A stretch of 64,000 nt of DNA from Pantoea sp. GD03673. GTDB lineage: Bacteria; Pseudomonadota; Gammaproteobacteria; Enterobacterales; Enterobacteriaceae. The stretch lies in the NCBI RefSeq assembly GCF_029844725.1, contig NZ_JAOCKJ010000004.1:186001-250000 (forward strand). The letters are read 5' to 3'. A program made the translations under genes and the position numbers. How positions within the stretch are numbered: the first letter of the stretch is position 1; every line of letters starts with the position of its first letter. Shown here in pieces: positions 1 through 9,654 of this stretch. The notes under the pieces were generated by a model. It ran no database searches. It was not told the DNA's origin and saw only the letters and a program-made list of their open reading frames with translations.

Positions 1-531
1 TGGACGGCTACCCCGTTGCAGATGAACAAAGCCATGATGATTCTGATTAACGACGGCGTCGTCAAAGTGCCACACATGCTGCGTGCCACCCGCGAAGGCC
101 GTTCCCTGGTGCCCTATCGCCAGCCACCTGAGGCCCCGATTGGTGACATCCATTCCGGCTTCTGGGAAATCGCCAAAGATGGCATGTACGGCGTAGCAAA
201 TCGCCCCAACGGCACCGCGCATAAAAGCTTTGCTGATGCGCCTTATAAAATTGCCGCCAAGTCCGGTACGGCACAGGTCTTTGGCCTGAAAGAAAACGAA
301 ACGTATAACGCCCACAGAATTGCTGAACGATTACGCGACCATAAATTAATGACCGCGTTTGCTCCTTATGACAAACCTCGGGTCGCTGTGACCATCATCC
401 TGGAAAACGGTGGCGCCGGTCCGGCTGTCGGCACCGTAATGCGCCAGATTCTGGATCATATTATGTTGGGTGATAACAATACAGTCCTGCCGGACGCCGC
501 ACCTGTGCCGCCCGGTTATGAAGGTGAATAA
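1..531 (+). CDS. mrdA: Penicillin-binding protein 2, C-terminal part (cut by window start)
   Basis: Peptidoglycan DD-transpeptidase of the cell-elongation machinery (elongasome), anchored in the inner membrane and acting in the periplasm. Only the last 176 residues are present; the frame is open from base 1, so the gene starts upstream. The third transpeptidase motif is visible in AAKSGTAQV (KSGT), and the stretches [16 protein letters not shown] and [13 protein letters not shown] agree closely with E. coli PBP2 as I recall it. The stop is two bases before the start of mrdB, so the two are translated from one message. PBP2 and RodA form the elongation synthase pair, which fits the tight spacing. 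Confidence 0.97.
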   Translation, partial: WTATPLQMNKAMMILINDGVVKVPHMLRATREGRSLVPYRQPPEAPIGDIHSGFWEIAKDGMYGVANRPNGTAHKSFADAPYKIAAKSGTAQVFGLKENETYNAHRIAERLRDHKLMTAFAPYDKPRVAVTIILENGGAGPAVGTVMRQILDHIMLGDNNTVLPDAAPVPPGYEGE

Positions 532-533
532 AC

Positions 534-1652
534 ATGTCGATGCAAGATAGTCCGCAGAAACGATCGATCTGGATGCGCATCCACATTGATCCGATGTTTA
601 TGCTGATCATTCTCGGCCTGCTGACTTACAGCGCCGTGGTGATCTGGAGTGCCAGTGGGCAGGATCCTGGCATGATGGAGCGTAAACTCGGTCAGATTGC
701 GATGGGTCTGGTGATCATGATTGTGCTGGCGCAGGTACCGCCGCGTGTTTATGAAGGCTGGGCACCTTATCTTTATATTGTCTGCGTCATCCTGCTGGTG
801 GCAGTGGATGCTTTTGGTCAGATCAGTAAAGGCGCACAGCGCTGGCTCGATCTCGGTTTTGTGCGTTTTCAGCCTTCAGAAATAGCCAAAATAGCCGTGC
901 CACTGATGGTGGCACGCTTTATCAACCGCGATGTCTGTCCGCCCACGCTCAAAAACACCGGCATTGCGCTGCTGTTAATCTTTGTGCCAACCCTGCTGGT
1001 CGCCGCACAGCCCGATCTCGGTACCTCGATTCTGGTTGCGGCCTCCGGTTTGTTTGTCCTGTTCCTTTCGGGGATGAGCTGGAAACTGATTGGCGTTGCC
1101 GTGTTGCTGGTCGCCGCCTTTATCCCGATTCTGTGGTTCTTCCTGATGCACGACTATCAGCGCGATCGCGTCATGATGCTGCTCGACCCGGAAACGGACC
1201 CGCTGGGTGCCGGGTATCACATTATCCAGTCGAAAATCGCCATCGGCTCAGGGGGACTGCGCGGTAAAGGCTGGCTGCAGGGCACCCAGTCACAGCTGGA
1301 ATTTTTGCCGGAACGTCATACCGACTTTATCTTTGCGGTTCTGGCCGAAGAGTTGGGTCTGGTAGGGGTGCTGCTGCTGCTGACCCTCTATCTGCTGCTG
1401 ATTATGCGGGGGCTGGTTGTGGCAGCCCGGGCGCAGACCACCTTTGGACGGGTCATGGCGGGCGGTTTGATGCTGATTTTATTCGTTTATGTTTTCGTTA
1501 ACATTGGCATGGTTAGTGGTATCTTACCGGTAGTTGGCGTGCCGCTGCCGCTGGTCAGTTACGGCGGCTCCGCGCTTATCGTGCTTATGGCGGGATTTGG
1601 CATTGTGATGTCGATCCACACTCACCGAAAAATGTTATCTAAAAGTGTCTAA
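534..1652 (+). CDS. mrdB: RodA, SEDS-family peptidoglycan glycosyltransferase
   Basis: Polymerises lipid II into glycan strands during side-wall growth, as partner of PBP2. The 372-residue protein is almost entirely membrane-spanning (about ten segments) and close to the usual 370 residues. SEDS signatures are visible: WSASGQD near residue 40, QPDLGTS in the middle, and the ERHTDFIFA loop whose Asp corresponds to the catalytic Asp of RodA. The end, [18 protein letters not shown], is typical. It starts two bases after mrdA and its end overlaps the ribosome-binding region of rlpA. Confidence 0.97.
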   Translation: MSMQDSPQKRSIWMRIHIDPMFMLIILGLLTYSAVVIWSASGQDPGMMERKLGQIAMGLVIMIVLAQVPPRVYEGWAPYLYIVCVILLVAVDAFGQISKGAQRWLDLGFVRFQPSEIAKIAVPLMVARFINRDVCPPTLKNTGIALLLIFVPTLLVAAQPDLGTSILVAASGLFVLFLSGMSWKLIGVAVLLVAAFIPILWFFLMHDYQRDRVMMLLDPETDPLGAGYHIIQSKIAIGSGGLRGKGWLQGTQSQLEFLPERHTDFIFAVLAEELGLVGVLLLLTLYLLLIMRGLVVAARAQTTFGRVMAGGLMLILFVYVFVNIGMVSGILPVVGVPLPLVSYGGSALIVLMAGFGIVMSIHTHRKMLSKSV

Positions 1653-1662
1653 GAGGCTGCAG

Positions 1663-2757
1663 ATGCGTAAGGAATGGCTTGGCGTTGCACTGGCATCACT
1701 GGTTCTGGCGGCCTGTACCACGCCCGAACCCCAAAATACGGCGCCGCCGCAACCGGCTTACAATGGGCCGGTGGTAGAAATTCCAGGCGTTGAGCCACGT
1801 TATGAGCCGATCAATCCAGGCACCAGCCAGGATTACAGCGTTAACGGCAAGAATTATCGCATCATCAGCGACCCGTCCAACTACAGCGAAGTCGGTCTGG
1901 CAACCTGGTACGGTGAAGAGGCGCAGGGCAACCGCACCGCCACCGGCGAAGCCTACGATCCCGATGCGCTGACTGCGGCCCACCCTACTCTGCCGCTGCC
2001 GAGCTATGTGCGCGTGACCAATATCGCGAACGGCCGTCAGATTGTGGTGCGCGTCAACGATCGCGGCCCCTACACGCCAGGACGCATTATCGACCTGTCG
2101 CGGGCTGCCGGTGATCGTCTGAACATCTCCAATAATTCACGGGTGCGGGTCGACTACATCAAGGTCGCACCTGATGGCACGCTCTCTGGCCCCGGCACCA
2201 TCGGAACGGTGGTAGCGAAACAGAGCTACTCTCTGCCTGCCCGTCCGGACCTGAGCGGTGGCGCAGTCATGAACGGCGGCAGCGCAGCCCCCTCTGAACC
2301 CCCCGCGCAAAATGTCGAAGCCATCAGCAACAGTACGCTGCAGGGCGGTGACAACATGGGTGCACCGGTACAGAGCAGCGGTTTTCTTGGCGCACCTCAG
2401 CCCTTAGCGAACGGCGTGCTGGAAGGCAGTGAGCCGCCCGCCGCCGCGCCCGTCAATACGGCCCCCGCCGCCAGCAGTGCTGCTCCTGTCGCCGCCAGCG
2501 CCGCGCCTGCAGCCAGCGGTGGTGCCACCGGCTATGTGGTGCAGGTCGGCGCGCTGAACGATCCGGCGCGCGCCCGGCAGATGATGAAAAGCCTGAGCCA
2601 GCGCTATGGGGTGCCCGGCAAGGTTGAAGACGCGGGCAACAATGTTTATCGCGTACAGCTCGGCGGTTACAGCTCCCGCGCCGAAGCGGCTGCACTGCAA
2701 CAGCGCCTGAGCAGTGAAGGCCAGACCGCCTCATTTATTACGAATACGCGTCGCTGA
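1663..2757 (+). CDS. rlpA: RlpA, septal-ring lipoprotein (lytic transglycosylase family)
   Basis: Outer-membrane lipoprotein; RlpA homologues act as lytic transglycosylases on glycan strands lacking stem peptides, at septa. I start it at the ATG at 1663, six codons inside the longest frame, because AAGAGG precedes it and a lipoprotein signal follows at once: the lipobox LAAC gives lipidated Cys18. The double-psi beta-barrel domain runs about 78-170 (GLATWYG, then VRVNDRGPY). A low-complexity Ala/Pro-rich linker follows, then a C-terminal SPOR domain (about 285-360) that binds denuded glycan. It is in the mrdA-mrdB-rlpA-dacA order of E. coli. Confidence 0.95.
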   Translation: MRKEWLGVALASLVLAACTTPEPQNTAPPQPAYNGPVVEIPGVEPRYEPINPGTSQDYSVNGKNYRIISDPSNYSEVGLATWYGEEAQGNRTATGEAYDPDALTAAHPTLPLPSYVRVTNIANGRQIVVRVNDRGPYTPGRIIDLSRAAGDRLNISNNSRVRVDYIKVAPDGTLSGPGTIGTVVAKQSYSLPARPDLSGGAVMNGGSAAPSEPPAQNVEAISNSTLQGGDNMGAPVQSSGFLGAPQPLANGVLEGSEPPAAAPVNTAPAASSAAPVAASAAPAASGGATGYVVQVGALNDPARARQMMKSLSQRYGVPGKVEDAGNNVYRVQLGGYSSRAEAAALQQRLSSEGQTASFITNTRR

Positions 2758-2888
2758 TTCGTTTATCAGACAGTGACACGTAACGTCTGCTAACAACCCA
2801 ATCATCACGCCCGGTGCCAGACTATGTGGCATTGGGTATGATGAGTGACATTTTTAACCTCAAACTCACGGATGTTGTAGTCCTACAC

Positions 2889-4100
2889 ATGAACACGCTG
2901 AAATCATCTCGTTTGCTGAAACGCCTGACAGTGGGATCACTGATCGCTTTCTCTCTCAGCCATGCTGCTATTGCTGATGACGTCAATCTCAAAACCATGA
3001 TTCCGGGCGTGCCGGACATTGATGCCGAAGCGTATGTCCTTATCGACTACAACTCGGGCAAAGTGCTGGCCGAGAAAAACGCCGACGCACGCCGCGATCC
3101 TGCCAGTCTGACCAAGATGATGACGAGCTATGTCATTGGTCAGGCTGTAAAAGCCGGTAAAATTCATCAGGACGATATGGTCACCGTCGGCCCGGATGCC
3201 TGGGCGACCGGTAATCCGGTGTTCAAAGGCTCCTCGCTGATGTTCCTGAAGCCAGGCGACCGCGTGCCGGTCTCTCAGCTGACCCGTGGCATTGTGCTGC
3301 AGTCGGGTAACGACGCCTGTGTTGCGATGGCTGACTATGTCGCCGGCAGCCAGGATGCGTTCGTGAATCTGATGAATAACTACGTCAAAGCGATTGGCCT
3401 GCAGAATACCCACTTCGGGACCGTGCATGGCCTGGACGCTGAAGGTCAGTACAGTTCTGCCCGCGACATGGCATTGATCGGCCAGGCGCTGATCCGCGAC
3501 GTGCCGGAAGAGTACGCTGTCTATAAAGAAAAAGAGTTCACCTTCAACAACATCCGTCAGATGAACCGTAACGGCCTGCTGTGGGATACCAACCTGAACG
3601 TGGACGGCATCAAAACCGGCCACACTAACTCAGCGGGTTACAACCTGGTGGCGTCAGCAACTGAAGGCCAGATGCGCCTGATCTCTGCCGTGATGGGCGG
3701 TCATACCTTTAAAGGCCGTGAAACTGAGAGCAAGAAACTGCTGACCTGGGGCTTCCGTTTCTTTGAAACCGTTGCGCCACTGAAAGCGGGCAAAGAGTTC
3801 GCCTCTGAACCAGTCTGGTTCGGCGATAACGATCGCGTGCAGCTGGGTGTGGAAAAAGATGCTTACCTGACCATTCCACGTGGCCGCATGAAAGATCTGA
3901 AAGCCAGCTATGTGCTGACCAACACGGAACTGCATGCACCACTGAAGAAAAACCAGGTTGTCGGCAGCATCAACTTCCAGCTGGATGGCAAGACTATCGA
4001 ACAGCGTCCGCTGGTGGTGCTGAACGAAATCTCTGAAGGGGGTTTCTTTGGCCGCATCGTTGATTACATCAAGCTGATGTTCCATCACTGGTTCGGTTAA
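2889..4100 (+). CDS. dacA: D-alanyl-D-alanine carboxypeptidase PBP5
   Basis: Trims the terminal D-Ala from peptidoglycan pentapeptides; periplasmic, held to the inner membrane by a C-terminal amphipathic helix ([11 protein letters not shown]). I place the start at 2889, giving 403 residues, the same length as E. coli DacA; a longer frame upstream adds 25 unrelated codons. A signal peptide ends near HAAIADD. Active-site motifs: S73-LTK (SxxK), SGN near 138 and KTG near 242. The 131-bp gap after rlpA suggests it can also be transcribed on its own. Confidence 0.97.
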   Translation: MNTLKSSRLLKRLTVGSLIAFSLSHAAIADDVNLKTMIPGVPDIDAEAYVLIDYNSGKVLAEKNADARRDPASLTKMMTSYVIGQAVKAGKIHQDDMVTVGPDAWATGNPVFKGSSLMFLKPGDRVPVSQLTRGIVLQSGNDACVAMADYVAGSQDAFVNLMNNYVKAIGLQNTHFGTVHGLDAEGQYSSARDMALIGQALIRDVPEEYAVYKEKEFTFNNIRQMNRNGLLWDTNLNVDGIKTGHTNSAGYNLVASATEGQMRLISAVMGGHTFKGRETESKKLLTWGFRFFETVAPLKAGKEFASEPVWFGDNDRVQLGVEKDAYLTIPRGRMKDLKASYVLTNTELHAPLKKNQVVGSINFQLDGKTIEQRPLVVLNEISEGGFFGRIVDYIKLMFHHWFG

Positions 4101-4107
4101 GCGCAGA

Positions 4108-4184
4108 GGGTGATTGAAAAATCACCCCTTCGCCCCCATTACACGATATTATGATGCTCCCGCTCAGGCGGGAGCCTGTTTTTT
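4108..4184 (+). terminator. Two hairpins after dacA, the second a rho-independent terminator
   Basis: First stem: GGGTGATT, loop GAAA, AATCACCC (4108-4127), with no T run. Second stem: GCTCCCGC, loop TCAG, GCGGGAGC (4156-4175), then T6 at 4179-4184. The second has the full terminator form. It ends 16 bases before ybeD, so it would separate dacA from ybeD-lipB or attenuate read-through. Confidence 0.8.
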
Positions 4185-4200
4185 ATGCACCGGAGTTAAT

Positions 4201-4464
4201 ATGAAAACCAAACTGAATGAACTGCTCGAATTTCCTACCCCGTTTACCTACAAAGTAATGGGTCTGGCGCAACCGGAGCTGGTTGATCAAGTGGTTGAAG
4301 TGGTGCAACGTCATGCGCCCGGCGACTACAGCCCTGAAGTTAAGCCGAGCAGCAAAGGCAACTATCACTCCGTAAACATCACTATCAACGCCACCCACAT
4401 TGAGCAGGTTGAACGCCTGTATGAAGAGCTGGGCAACATCGAAATTGTGCGGATGGTGCTGTAA
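4201..4464 (+). CDS. ybeD: YbeD, small DUF493 protein
   Basis: Protein of 87 residues, the length of E. coli YbeD, starting [21 protein letters not shown] longer frame exists from 4114 but its first 29 codons lie in the dacA terminator. The fold of the family is ACT-like (ferredoxin-like). Its molecular function is not established; its conserved position just before lipB suggests a link to lipoate metabolism, which is inference only. Confidence 0.93.
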   Translation: MKTKLNELLEFPTPFTYKVMGLAQPELVDQVVEVVQRHAPGDYSPEVKPSSKGNYHSVNITINATHIEQVERLYEELGNIEIVRMVL

Positions 4465-4471
4465 TTTACGG

Positions 4472-4506
4472 GTCGGCAAGGCGTCTCTGCCTGACGGTTT
4501 GCCGAC
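4472..4506. other. Hairpin between ybeD and lipB
   Basis: GTCGGCAA at 4472-4479 pairs with TTGCCGAC at 4499-4506, with a smaller GGC/GCC stem inside. A T-rich stretch (around 4520) follows only after more than ten bases, so this is not a textbook terminator. It may stabilise the ybeD 3' end or attenuate lipB. Confidence 0.5.
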
Positions 4507-4544
4507 GTTATCCTCAGCGTTTTTTCCTTTAGCGGGCTATCGCT

Positions 4545-5204
4545 TTGTCAGTTGAAACCCTCTTTGTCCGTCAGTCAGATCTGCGCGACTGGCAATCCGT
4601 CTCCGACGCCATGCACCACTACACCGACCAGCGCGACGACCAGAGTCGTGACGAAATCTGGCTGGTCGAACATCCCCCGGTCTTTACTCAGGGTCAGGCA
4701 GGAAAAGCGGAACACCTGCTGATGCCAGGCGATATTCCGGTGGTGCAGAGCGATCGTGGCGGTCAGGTTACCTATCACGGGCCGGGACAGCAGGTCATGT
4801 ACGTTCTGATTGATGTGAAACGCCGTAAGCTCGGCGTACGCCAGCTGGTGACCATTCTGGAAGAGACGGTTATCGCGACCCTGGAAAAATTCGGTGTCAG
4901 CGCCCGCGCCCGTGCGGATGCCCCTGGCGTCTATGTCGGGGAAGAGAAGATCTGCTCGCTGGGATTACGCATCCGTAAAGGTTGCTCGTTTCACGGTCTG
5001 GCGCTGAATGTTGCCATGGATTTATCCCCGTTCCTGCGCATCAATCCCTGTGGTTACGCCGGTATGAGCATGACCCAGTTGAAAAATTTCCAGCCAGAGG
5101 TCACCACGGAGCAGGTACGCTCTCCACTGGTCAGCGCATTTGCACGGCTGGCAGGTTATGAAAATGTTGAATGGATATCAGACGATCTCCCTGTTAAGCC
5201 TTAA
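4545..5204 (+). CDS. lipB: Lipoyl(octanoyl) transferase LipB
   Basis: Moves the octanoyl group from octanoyl-ACP to the lipoyl domains of 2-oxoacid dehydrogenases and the glycine cleavage H protein, the first step of de novo lipoylation. The start is TTG at 4545: there is no in-frame ATG in the right place, and the residues after it (SVETLFVRQ) align with the E. coli N-terminus. Signatures: [14 protein letters not shown], the Lys/Cys region [21 protein letters not shown], and the catalytic Cys in NPCGYAGM. The weak start (TTG with a poor Shine-Dalgarno) implies low translation. Confidence 0.95.
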   Translation: MSVETLFVRQSDLRDWQSVSDAMHHYTDQRDDQSRDEIWLVEHPPVFTQGQAGKAEHLLMPGDIPVVQSDRGGQVTYHGPGQQVMYVLIDVKRRKLGVRQLVTILEETVIATLEKFGVSARARADAPGVYVGEEKICSLGLRIRKGCSFHGLALNVAMDLSPFLRINPCGYAGMSMTQLKNFQPEVTTEQVRSPLVSAFARLAGYENVEWISDDLPVKP

Positions 5205-5272
5205 CGCAGAATGCGAATTTACAAATATGTAACCTATCCGTGCTGACTGTGGCTGCTTCGCAGGCGATGTAA

Positions 5273-5281
5273 TGATATAAT
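5273..5281 (+). promoter_or_regulatory. Extended -10 promoter for lipA
   Basis: TGATATAAT reads as an extended -10 element (TGn plus a perfect TATAAT at 5276-5281). No good -35 box is visible at 17 bp, as is usual for this class. It lies 93 bp before the lipA start, in the only sizeable gap of the lipB-lipA region. Confidence 0.6.
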
Positions 5282-5304
5282 TTTTGCACTTTTTTCAAAT
5301 AAAG

Positions 5305-5344
5305 TTGAAAGCAGCTTTCCCGGTTTGAGCGGGAACGCTTTCAA
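5305..5344 (+). promoter_or_regulatory. Strong 5'UTR stem-loop before lipA
   Basis: TTGAAAGC (5305-5312) pairs with GCTTTCAA (5337-5344); inside it TTCCCG (5317-5322) pairs with CGGGAA (5330-5335) around a 7-base loop. It begins about 24 bases after the -10 hexamer, so it should form at the 5' end of the transcript, and it ends 29 bases before the lipA ATG. There is no T run, so it looks like an mRNA stability or translation-control element rather than a terminator. Confidence 0.55.
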
Positions 5345-5373
5345 ATCGCAATCCGACCGGAACCTGCTGATTT

Positions 5374-6339
5374 ATGAGTAAACCAATTCAGATGGAACGC
5401 GGCGTCAAATATCGTGACGCAGACAAAATGGCGCTAATCCCGGTGAAAACCGTGGCTGTTGAACGGCAGGAGATGTTGCGTAAGCCGGAATGGATGAAAA
5501 TCAAGCTGCCAGCCGACTCCAGTCGTATTCAGGGCATTAAAGCCGCGATGCGCAAAAACGGGCTGCACTCGGTCTGTGAAGAAGCATCCTGCCCTAACCT
5601 CGCCGAATGCTTTAACCACGGCACCGCCACCTTTATGATTCTGGGTGCAATCTGTACCCGCCGCTGTCCGTTCTGCGATGTGGCACATGGTCGTCCCAAT
5701 GCGCCTGATGCCAACGAGCCTGCAAAACTGGCGCAGACAATCGCTGACATGGGCCTGCGCTACGTGGTCATCACCTCAGTTGACCGCGACGATTTGCGTG
5801 ATGGCGGCGCACAGCACTTTGCCGACTGCATCAGCGCGATTCGCGAAAAAAATCCTGCGATCAAAATCGAAACGCTGGTGCCGGACTTCCGTGGCCGTAT
5901 GGATCGTGCGCTGGAGATTCTTACCGCGACGCCACCGGATGTGTTTAACCACAACCTGGAAAACGTACCGCGCGTCTACCGTCAGGTACGTCCGGGCGCG
6001 AACTACGAGTGGTCACTGAAGCTGCTGGAGCGTTTCAAAGAAGCGCATCCTGATGTGCCGACCAAATCGGGTCTGATGGTGGGCCTGGGTGAAACCAACG
6101 CCGAAATCGTTGAGGTGATGCGCGATCTGCGTCGCCACGGTGTCACCATGCTGACGCTGGGTCAGTATCTGCAGCCGAGTCGTCATCACCTGCCGGTTCA
6201 GCGCTACGTCAGCCCGGCCGAGTTCGATGAGATGAAAGAAGAAGCGATGGCGATGGGCTTTACCCATGCCGCGTGCGGTCCGTTTGTCCGCTCTTCTTAT
6301 CATGCAGATATGCAGGCCAAAGGCGAAGAAGTGAAATAA
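5374..6339 (+). CDS. lipA: Lipoyl synthase LipA (radical SAM)
   Basis: Inserts two sulfur atoms into protein-bound octanoyl groups. The 321-residue length equals that of E. coli LipA. The auxiliary [4Fe-4S] cluster ligands are C68, C73 and C79 ([12 protein letters not shown]); the radical-SAM cluster ligands are C94, C98 and C101 (CTRRCPFC). The C-terminal RSSY motif that binds the auxiliary cluster is also present. It follows lipB by 169 bp with its own apparent promoter and ends at a bidirectional terminator. Confidence 0.97.
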   Translation: MSKPIQMERGVKYRDADKMALIPVKTVAVERQEMLRKPEWMKIKLPADSSRIQGIKAAMRKNGLHSVCEEASCPNLAECFNHGTATFMILGAICTRRCPFCDVAHGRPNAPDANEPAKLAQTIADMGLRYVVITSVDRDDLRDGGAQHFADCISAIREKNPAIKIETLVPDFRGRMDRALEILTATPPDVFNHNLENVPRVYRQVRPGANYEWSLKLLERFKEAHPDVPTKSGLMVGLGETNAEIVEVMRDLRRHGVTMLTLGQYLQPSRHHLPVQRYVSPAEFDEMKEEAMAMGFTHAACGPFVRSSYHADMQAKGEEVK

Positions 6340-6370
6340 ACGCAAAACCGCTCAGGCTGCTGCGAAAACA

Positions 6371-6403
6371 AAAAAACCAGACTGGAAACAGCCTGGTTTT
6401 TTT
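6371..6403. terminator. Bidirectional terminator between lipA and tatE
   Basis: AAACCAG-A-CTG, loop GAAA, CAG-C-CTGGTTT, with T7 on the + side (6397-6403) and A7 before it that serves as the T run on the - strand. It terminates the convergent genes lipA and tatE. Confidence 0.85.
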
Positions 6404-6451
6404 ATGTGTGCCTGAAATAAAAAGTAACAGTTATTTGCAGACGATAACCGA

Positions 6452-6655
6452 TTAATCTTTATGAACGACGCGTTCTGCTGGCACATCTTCAGCTGTCGTT
6501 CGGGTTGCGCTGGTATCTTCATCTTTCATGGCTTTTTTGAAGCCTTTGATTGCGGAACCCAGATCGCCGCCCAGTGAACGCAACTTGTTGGTACCAAAAA
6601 GCAGTACGATAAGCGCACCGATAATCAGCAGCTTGGCAATACTGATACCTTCCAT
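6452..6655 (-). CDS. tatE: Twin-arginine translocase subunit TatE
   Basis: TatA-type component of the Tat system that carries folded proteins across the inner membrane. 67 residues, the E. coli TatE length: a short N-terminal membrane helix ([20 protein letters not shown]), the conserved FG hinge, then an amphipathic helix ([15 protein letters not shown]) and a charged tail. The position next to lipA, rather than beside tatBC, identifies it as TatE and not TatA. Confidence 0.95.
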   Translation of the reverse strand: MEGISIAKLLIIGALIVLLFGTNKLRSLGGDLGSAIKGFKKAMKDEDTSATRTTAEDVPAERVVHKD

Positions 6656-6818
6656 ATTTACCCTTTGAACTTTATTAAATCACGGTGACTGTTATTTACG
6701 CGCAGTTTACCCGTGGCGACAACTGGAATCTGTAACAGAGTGAGATCGCCGTGAAGCCACGGCGAAGCGCTCCTGTCGGCAGATAAAGCGGATTCGCGGT
6801 CGCTTCTGGTTCAGCCGA

Positions 6819-7610
6819 TCACATGAGTTCTGGACGGGCGAAGCGCCGGTTTTCCAGGACAGGTAGTACACGGCGGGCATAGGCAACACGCTCAGGGTCG
6901 AGATCGGCAAACAGCAGTGCCGGAGACTCCGCCGCATTGGCCACCGCCACGCCCATCGGATCGACAACCAGACTATTGCCGATGTTACGTGGGCCACACT
7001 CGCCCACCGCCACCATATAACACGTGTTCTCCAGGGCACGGGTACGAGTCAGCAGTTCCCAGTGCATCTCTTTAAGCGGACCTTTAACCCAGGCAGCAGG
7101 GAGTACCAGCACCTCTGCACCATCCAGTGCCAGACGACGTGCCAGCTCCGGGAAGCGCACGTCGTAGCAGGTCATCAATCCGACTTTCATCCCCGCTACC
7201 TCAATCAACGGCGGAATGGCATGGCCCGGATTGACCCGCTGTGACTCCTGCATCGCGAAGGCATCGTACAGATGCAGCTTTTCATAGACGGCAATGATTT
7301 CACCCTGGCGGAAAGCCACCAGCACGTTGAGCGCTTTATGCTGATCGGTGGGGACATGAACGCTCATGATGGTCGTGAGCGTATTGTCCTGACTCGACGC
7401 CAGCAACGGGCGCAGGAAGGGCCCGTCCAGCGGCTGTGCCGCCTGCAGCACAAAATCAGGATCGGCATTATCACGTGCCAGTACCGCTTCCGGCAGCACC
7501 AGCAAATCGGCCCCCTCTTCTGCCGCTCGCTGCATGAAGTCCAGACAGACAGAGGCGTTCTCCTGCCATGCTCGGCTCACTGCAAATTGCCCTAATGCCA
7601 CTTTCATCAT
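6819..7610 (-). CDS. ybeM: Deaminated glutathione amidase (nitrilase superfamily, YbeM/Nit type)
   Basis: Nitrilase-fold amidase; members at this locus hydrolyse deaminated glutathione, a metabolite-repair reaction. The Glu-Lys-Cys catalytic set is visible: E41 (LPEA), K111 (YEKLHLYD) and C148 (TCYDVRFPE). 263 residues, full length; AGGAGAA precedes the first ATG. I recall that in E. coli K-12 this gene is interrupted, whereas here it is intact. It is transcribed towards tatE, 163 bp away. Confidence 0.9.
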   Translation of the reverse strand: MMKVALGQFAVSRAWQENASVCLDFMQRAAEEGADLLVLPEAVLARDNADPDFVLQAAQPLDGPFLRPLLASSQDNTLTTIMSVHVPTDQHKALNVLVAFRQGEIIAVYEKLHLYDAFAMQESQRVNPGHAIPPLIEVAGMKVGLMTCYDVRFPELARRLALDGAEVLVLPAAWVKGPLKEMHWELLTRTRALENTCYMVAVGECGPRNIGNSLVVDPMGVAVANAAESPALLFADLDPERVAYARRVLPVLENRRFARPELM

Positions 7611-8066
7611 TTTTCTTCTCCTGCAGCGCCGGAAACATCACGTCTGGCGTCACGCATCGGCGGATCAGCCCCTGCTGATAATGCTGGCGTGCGCCGTCAT
7701 CTTCCTGACACTCTTCTGCTGCCAGCAGAGCAGGCATGTCTGTGTCAGGTACCGCATATCGTCAGGCCTTCCTGCAAAGTATCGTCCCGTTTACCCTTCT
7801 CTGCCTCGCCTGATGTGTGCAATCACATCAGCTTAATGCCGCTGGCATTTCATGTCAGATAAAGGACTACTGGTTTGCAGAGGCCTGCTGTCCGGCCGAT
7901 AGCGCCCCCTCCCGGCAACCGTTTCTGCTCTCCTGACGCTACGCTGAAAGCAGAACGTGCTGACAGGCACAGAATGCCGTGGACTGTGATCATGTCTGTT
8001 ACCAGCCTCAGGGAAACGCAGCGGGAGACGCTGGCCGGGACGCGGGTCGGCCCTGTGAATGGGCAA
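7611..8066. other. 456-bp gap with no recognisable gene
   Basis: Lies between the amidase and the GNAT gene. Short open frames on both strands have no recognisable motif, no good ribosome site, and unnatural composition (Arg/Ser/His-rich). I see no clear terminator, repeat or promoter. In E. coli crcB and pagP sit in this neighbourhood; neither is visible here. Confidence 0.4.
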
Positions 8067-8498
8067 TTAACCCGCCTGTAACGCTTTGACGAGATAACAG
8101 GGTGATTCAGCATAGCCTTCGCGGGCGTAAAACTGATTCGCCTTGAGACGTGACTGATGACAGTGAACTTCCATGCGATCGCAGCCACGACGCGCTGCCA
8201 GCGTTTCAGCGTGCTGAAGCAGCTGCTGGCCGACGCCTTTACTGCGCTCTCCTTCTGCAATACAGAAATAGCTGATGCGGGCAAAATCCCCCGCCAGAGC
8301 CAGCTGAGGAATAAAATGCAGGGAAAGGAAACCCAGCACCTGGCTGCCATGTTCAGCCACGAGCAGTGATTCACTGGGATCGCTGCATAACTGCGCCAGG
8401 CGCTGCTCTATGAAGCTTTCGGTGCCGCCGTAACCTAACTCGCTTAGCAAGGCACTCAACGCAAAACTGTCTTTTAACTCCGCCTGACGTATCTTCAT
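8067..8498 (-). CDS. GNAT-family N-acetyltransferase
   Basis: Single-domain acetyl-CoA-dependent acetyltransferase, 143 residues. The CoA-binding motif A is visible as EGERSKGVGQQLLQHAE (R/Q-x-x-G-x-G/A), followed by the motif B region MEVHCHQSRLKANQFYAREGY. GGAGG sits just before the ATG. The substrate cannot be deduced. It is alone between two gaps. Confidence 0.85.
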   Translation of the reverse strand: MKIRQAELKDSFALSALLSELGYGGTESFIEQRLAQLCSDPSESLLVAEHGSQVLGFLSLHFIPQLALAGDFARISYFCIAEGERSKGVGQQLLQHAETLAARRGCDRMEVHCHQSRLKANQFYAREGYAESPCYLVKALQAG

Positions 8499-8680
8499 CC
8501 TGCCTCCTTACTCACCGGGTTCTGTCGCACAGTTATATAGCGTCGCACGCTAAAAAGCTGCCTGTCGGGTTGTTATAAAGATGTTACGAGTATTTGTTGT
8601 GAGCCGCCGCGCAGTTTGTGCGGCATACAGCCGATACAGAGGGTACGATCAGAGGGATGAAGCGCAGATTACAGCCATAA

Positions 8681-8706
8681 AAAAACCCGCCATAAGGCGG
8701 GTTTTT
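8681..8706. terminator. Terminator after cspE
   Basis: AACCCGCC, loop ATAA, GGCGGGTT, with A7 on the left that gives a T run for the - strand gene and T5 on the right. Rho-independent, usable in both directions. Confidence 0.85.
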
Positions 8707-8724
8707 AGAATTCTGACTGTTAAC

Positions 8725-8934
8725 TTACAGACTGATAACGTTAGCAGCAGATGGGCCTTTAGCGCCGTCGGTGATTTCAAACTCTACGCGCTGACCTTCA
8801 GCCAGAGTTTTGAAGCCGTTGCTCTGGATTGCAGAGAAATGTACGAATACATCTTTGCTGCCATCTTCAGGAGTAATGAAACCGAATCCTTTAGATTCAT
8901 TAAACCACTTAACGTTACCTTTGATCTTAGACAT
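8725..8934 (-). CDS. cspE: Cold-shock protein CspE
   Basis: Small single-stranded nucleic-acid binding beta-barrel acting as RNA chaperone and transcription antiterminator. 69 residues with RNP1 (KGFGFI) and RNP2 (VFVHF); the sequence differs from my recollection of E. coli CspE at only a few positions. AAGG lies before the ATG. The long untranslated stretch upstream suits a cold-shock type leader. Confidence 0.96.
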   Translation of the reverse strand: MSKIKGNVKWFNESKGFGFITPEDGSKDVFVHFSAIQSNGFKTLAEGQRVEFEITDGAKGPSAANVISL

Positions 8935-9654
8935 CTATATTACCTTTACATGAAAAATGGACACTAAACTGTGTCGGGGTCTAGTACAGCAATTGCCGAG
9001 GGATTTGTCCAGTCCGATTTGATGAAAAAGTGATAAATATCGACTTTCCGTGCATCCATCACACTTTCCTGCTTTCGGACTTGCGAATCCTCCCTGAGCG
9101 ACTAGCAGACGCTGGATCGGCCCTGCACGCTAACCCGCTGGAATAAGGCACCTTTTTGATTGAAAACTGATGCAGCACTCATGTTAAAAAGAAAAATCTT
9201 ATTAAGACGCATGACGCACATCAAGGAAACCCGGCGGTGCAAAAGGGCAATTTTTTGATCTTCATTCGGAAAATACTTTTTACCCACAGAGCCGATTTTG
9301 GCGCTTCTGCAGGTTACTGCGGGACAAATACACATTAAACAGACGCTGAATCTTAAATTTCCGAGCGCAGTTCCTGCTTTTAATCGCGGGAAAATAAGCG
9401 AGCCGTGCCATTAACCCCCGCCAGAATGGGCTATTCGTGGATATTTTAGCCAATAGCTAAGAAACATTGAGCGTAATCAATGAAGTGCTTTTTAGTGGCT
9501 AAATTCGCATTTGGCAACAAACAATCAGCGTCATAAGAAATTACGTTTCTCATCGCAGCCCGGAATAATATTGCCTGGCAATAGATAAAATCTGCTTAAC
9601 CGAAAAGAAGCAGGCATCAGTCAGTGCTCATGAAAAAGGAGGATGAAACGCAGA
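8935..9654. other. Long gap between cspE and the small zinc protein gene
   Basis: About 720 bp. The left part is the cspE promoter and leader on the - strand. The right part (9400-9640) is AT-rich and must carry the promoter of the downstream gene. No coding sequence is convincing: the one frame of more than 70 codons (9102-9335, - strand) has no family look and no ribosome site. E. coli pagP is not present. Confidence 0.45.

Noticed and set aside
7833..8374. Overlapping open frames on the - strand between the amidase and GNAT genes
   Set aside because: Composition is Arg/Ser/His-heavy, no ribosome sites, and part lies inside the GNAT gene in another frame.
9102..9335. 77-codon frame upstream of cspE
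   Set aside because: No family look, no Shine-Dalgarno, and the region is better explained as leader and promoter DNA.
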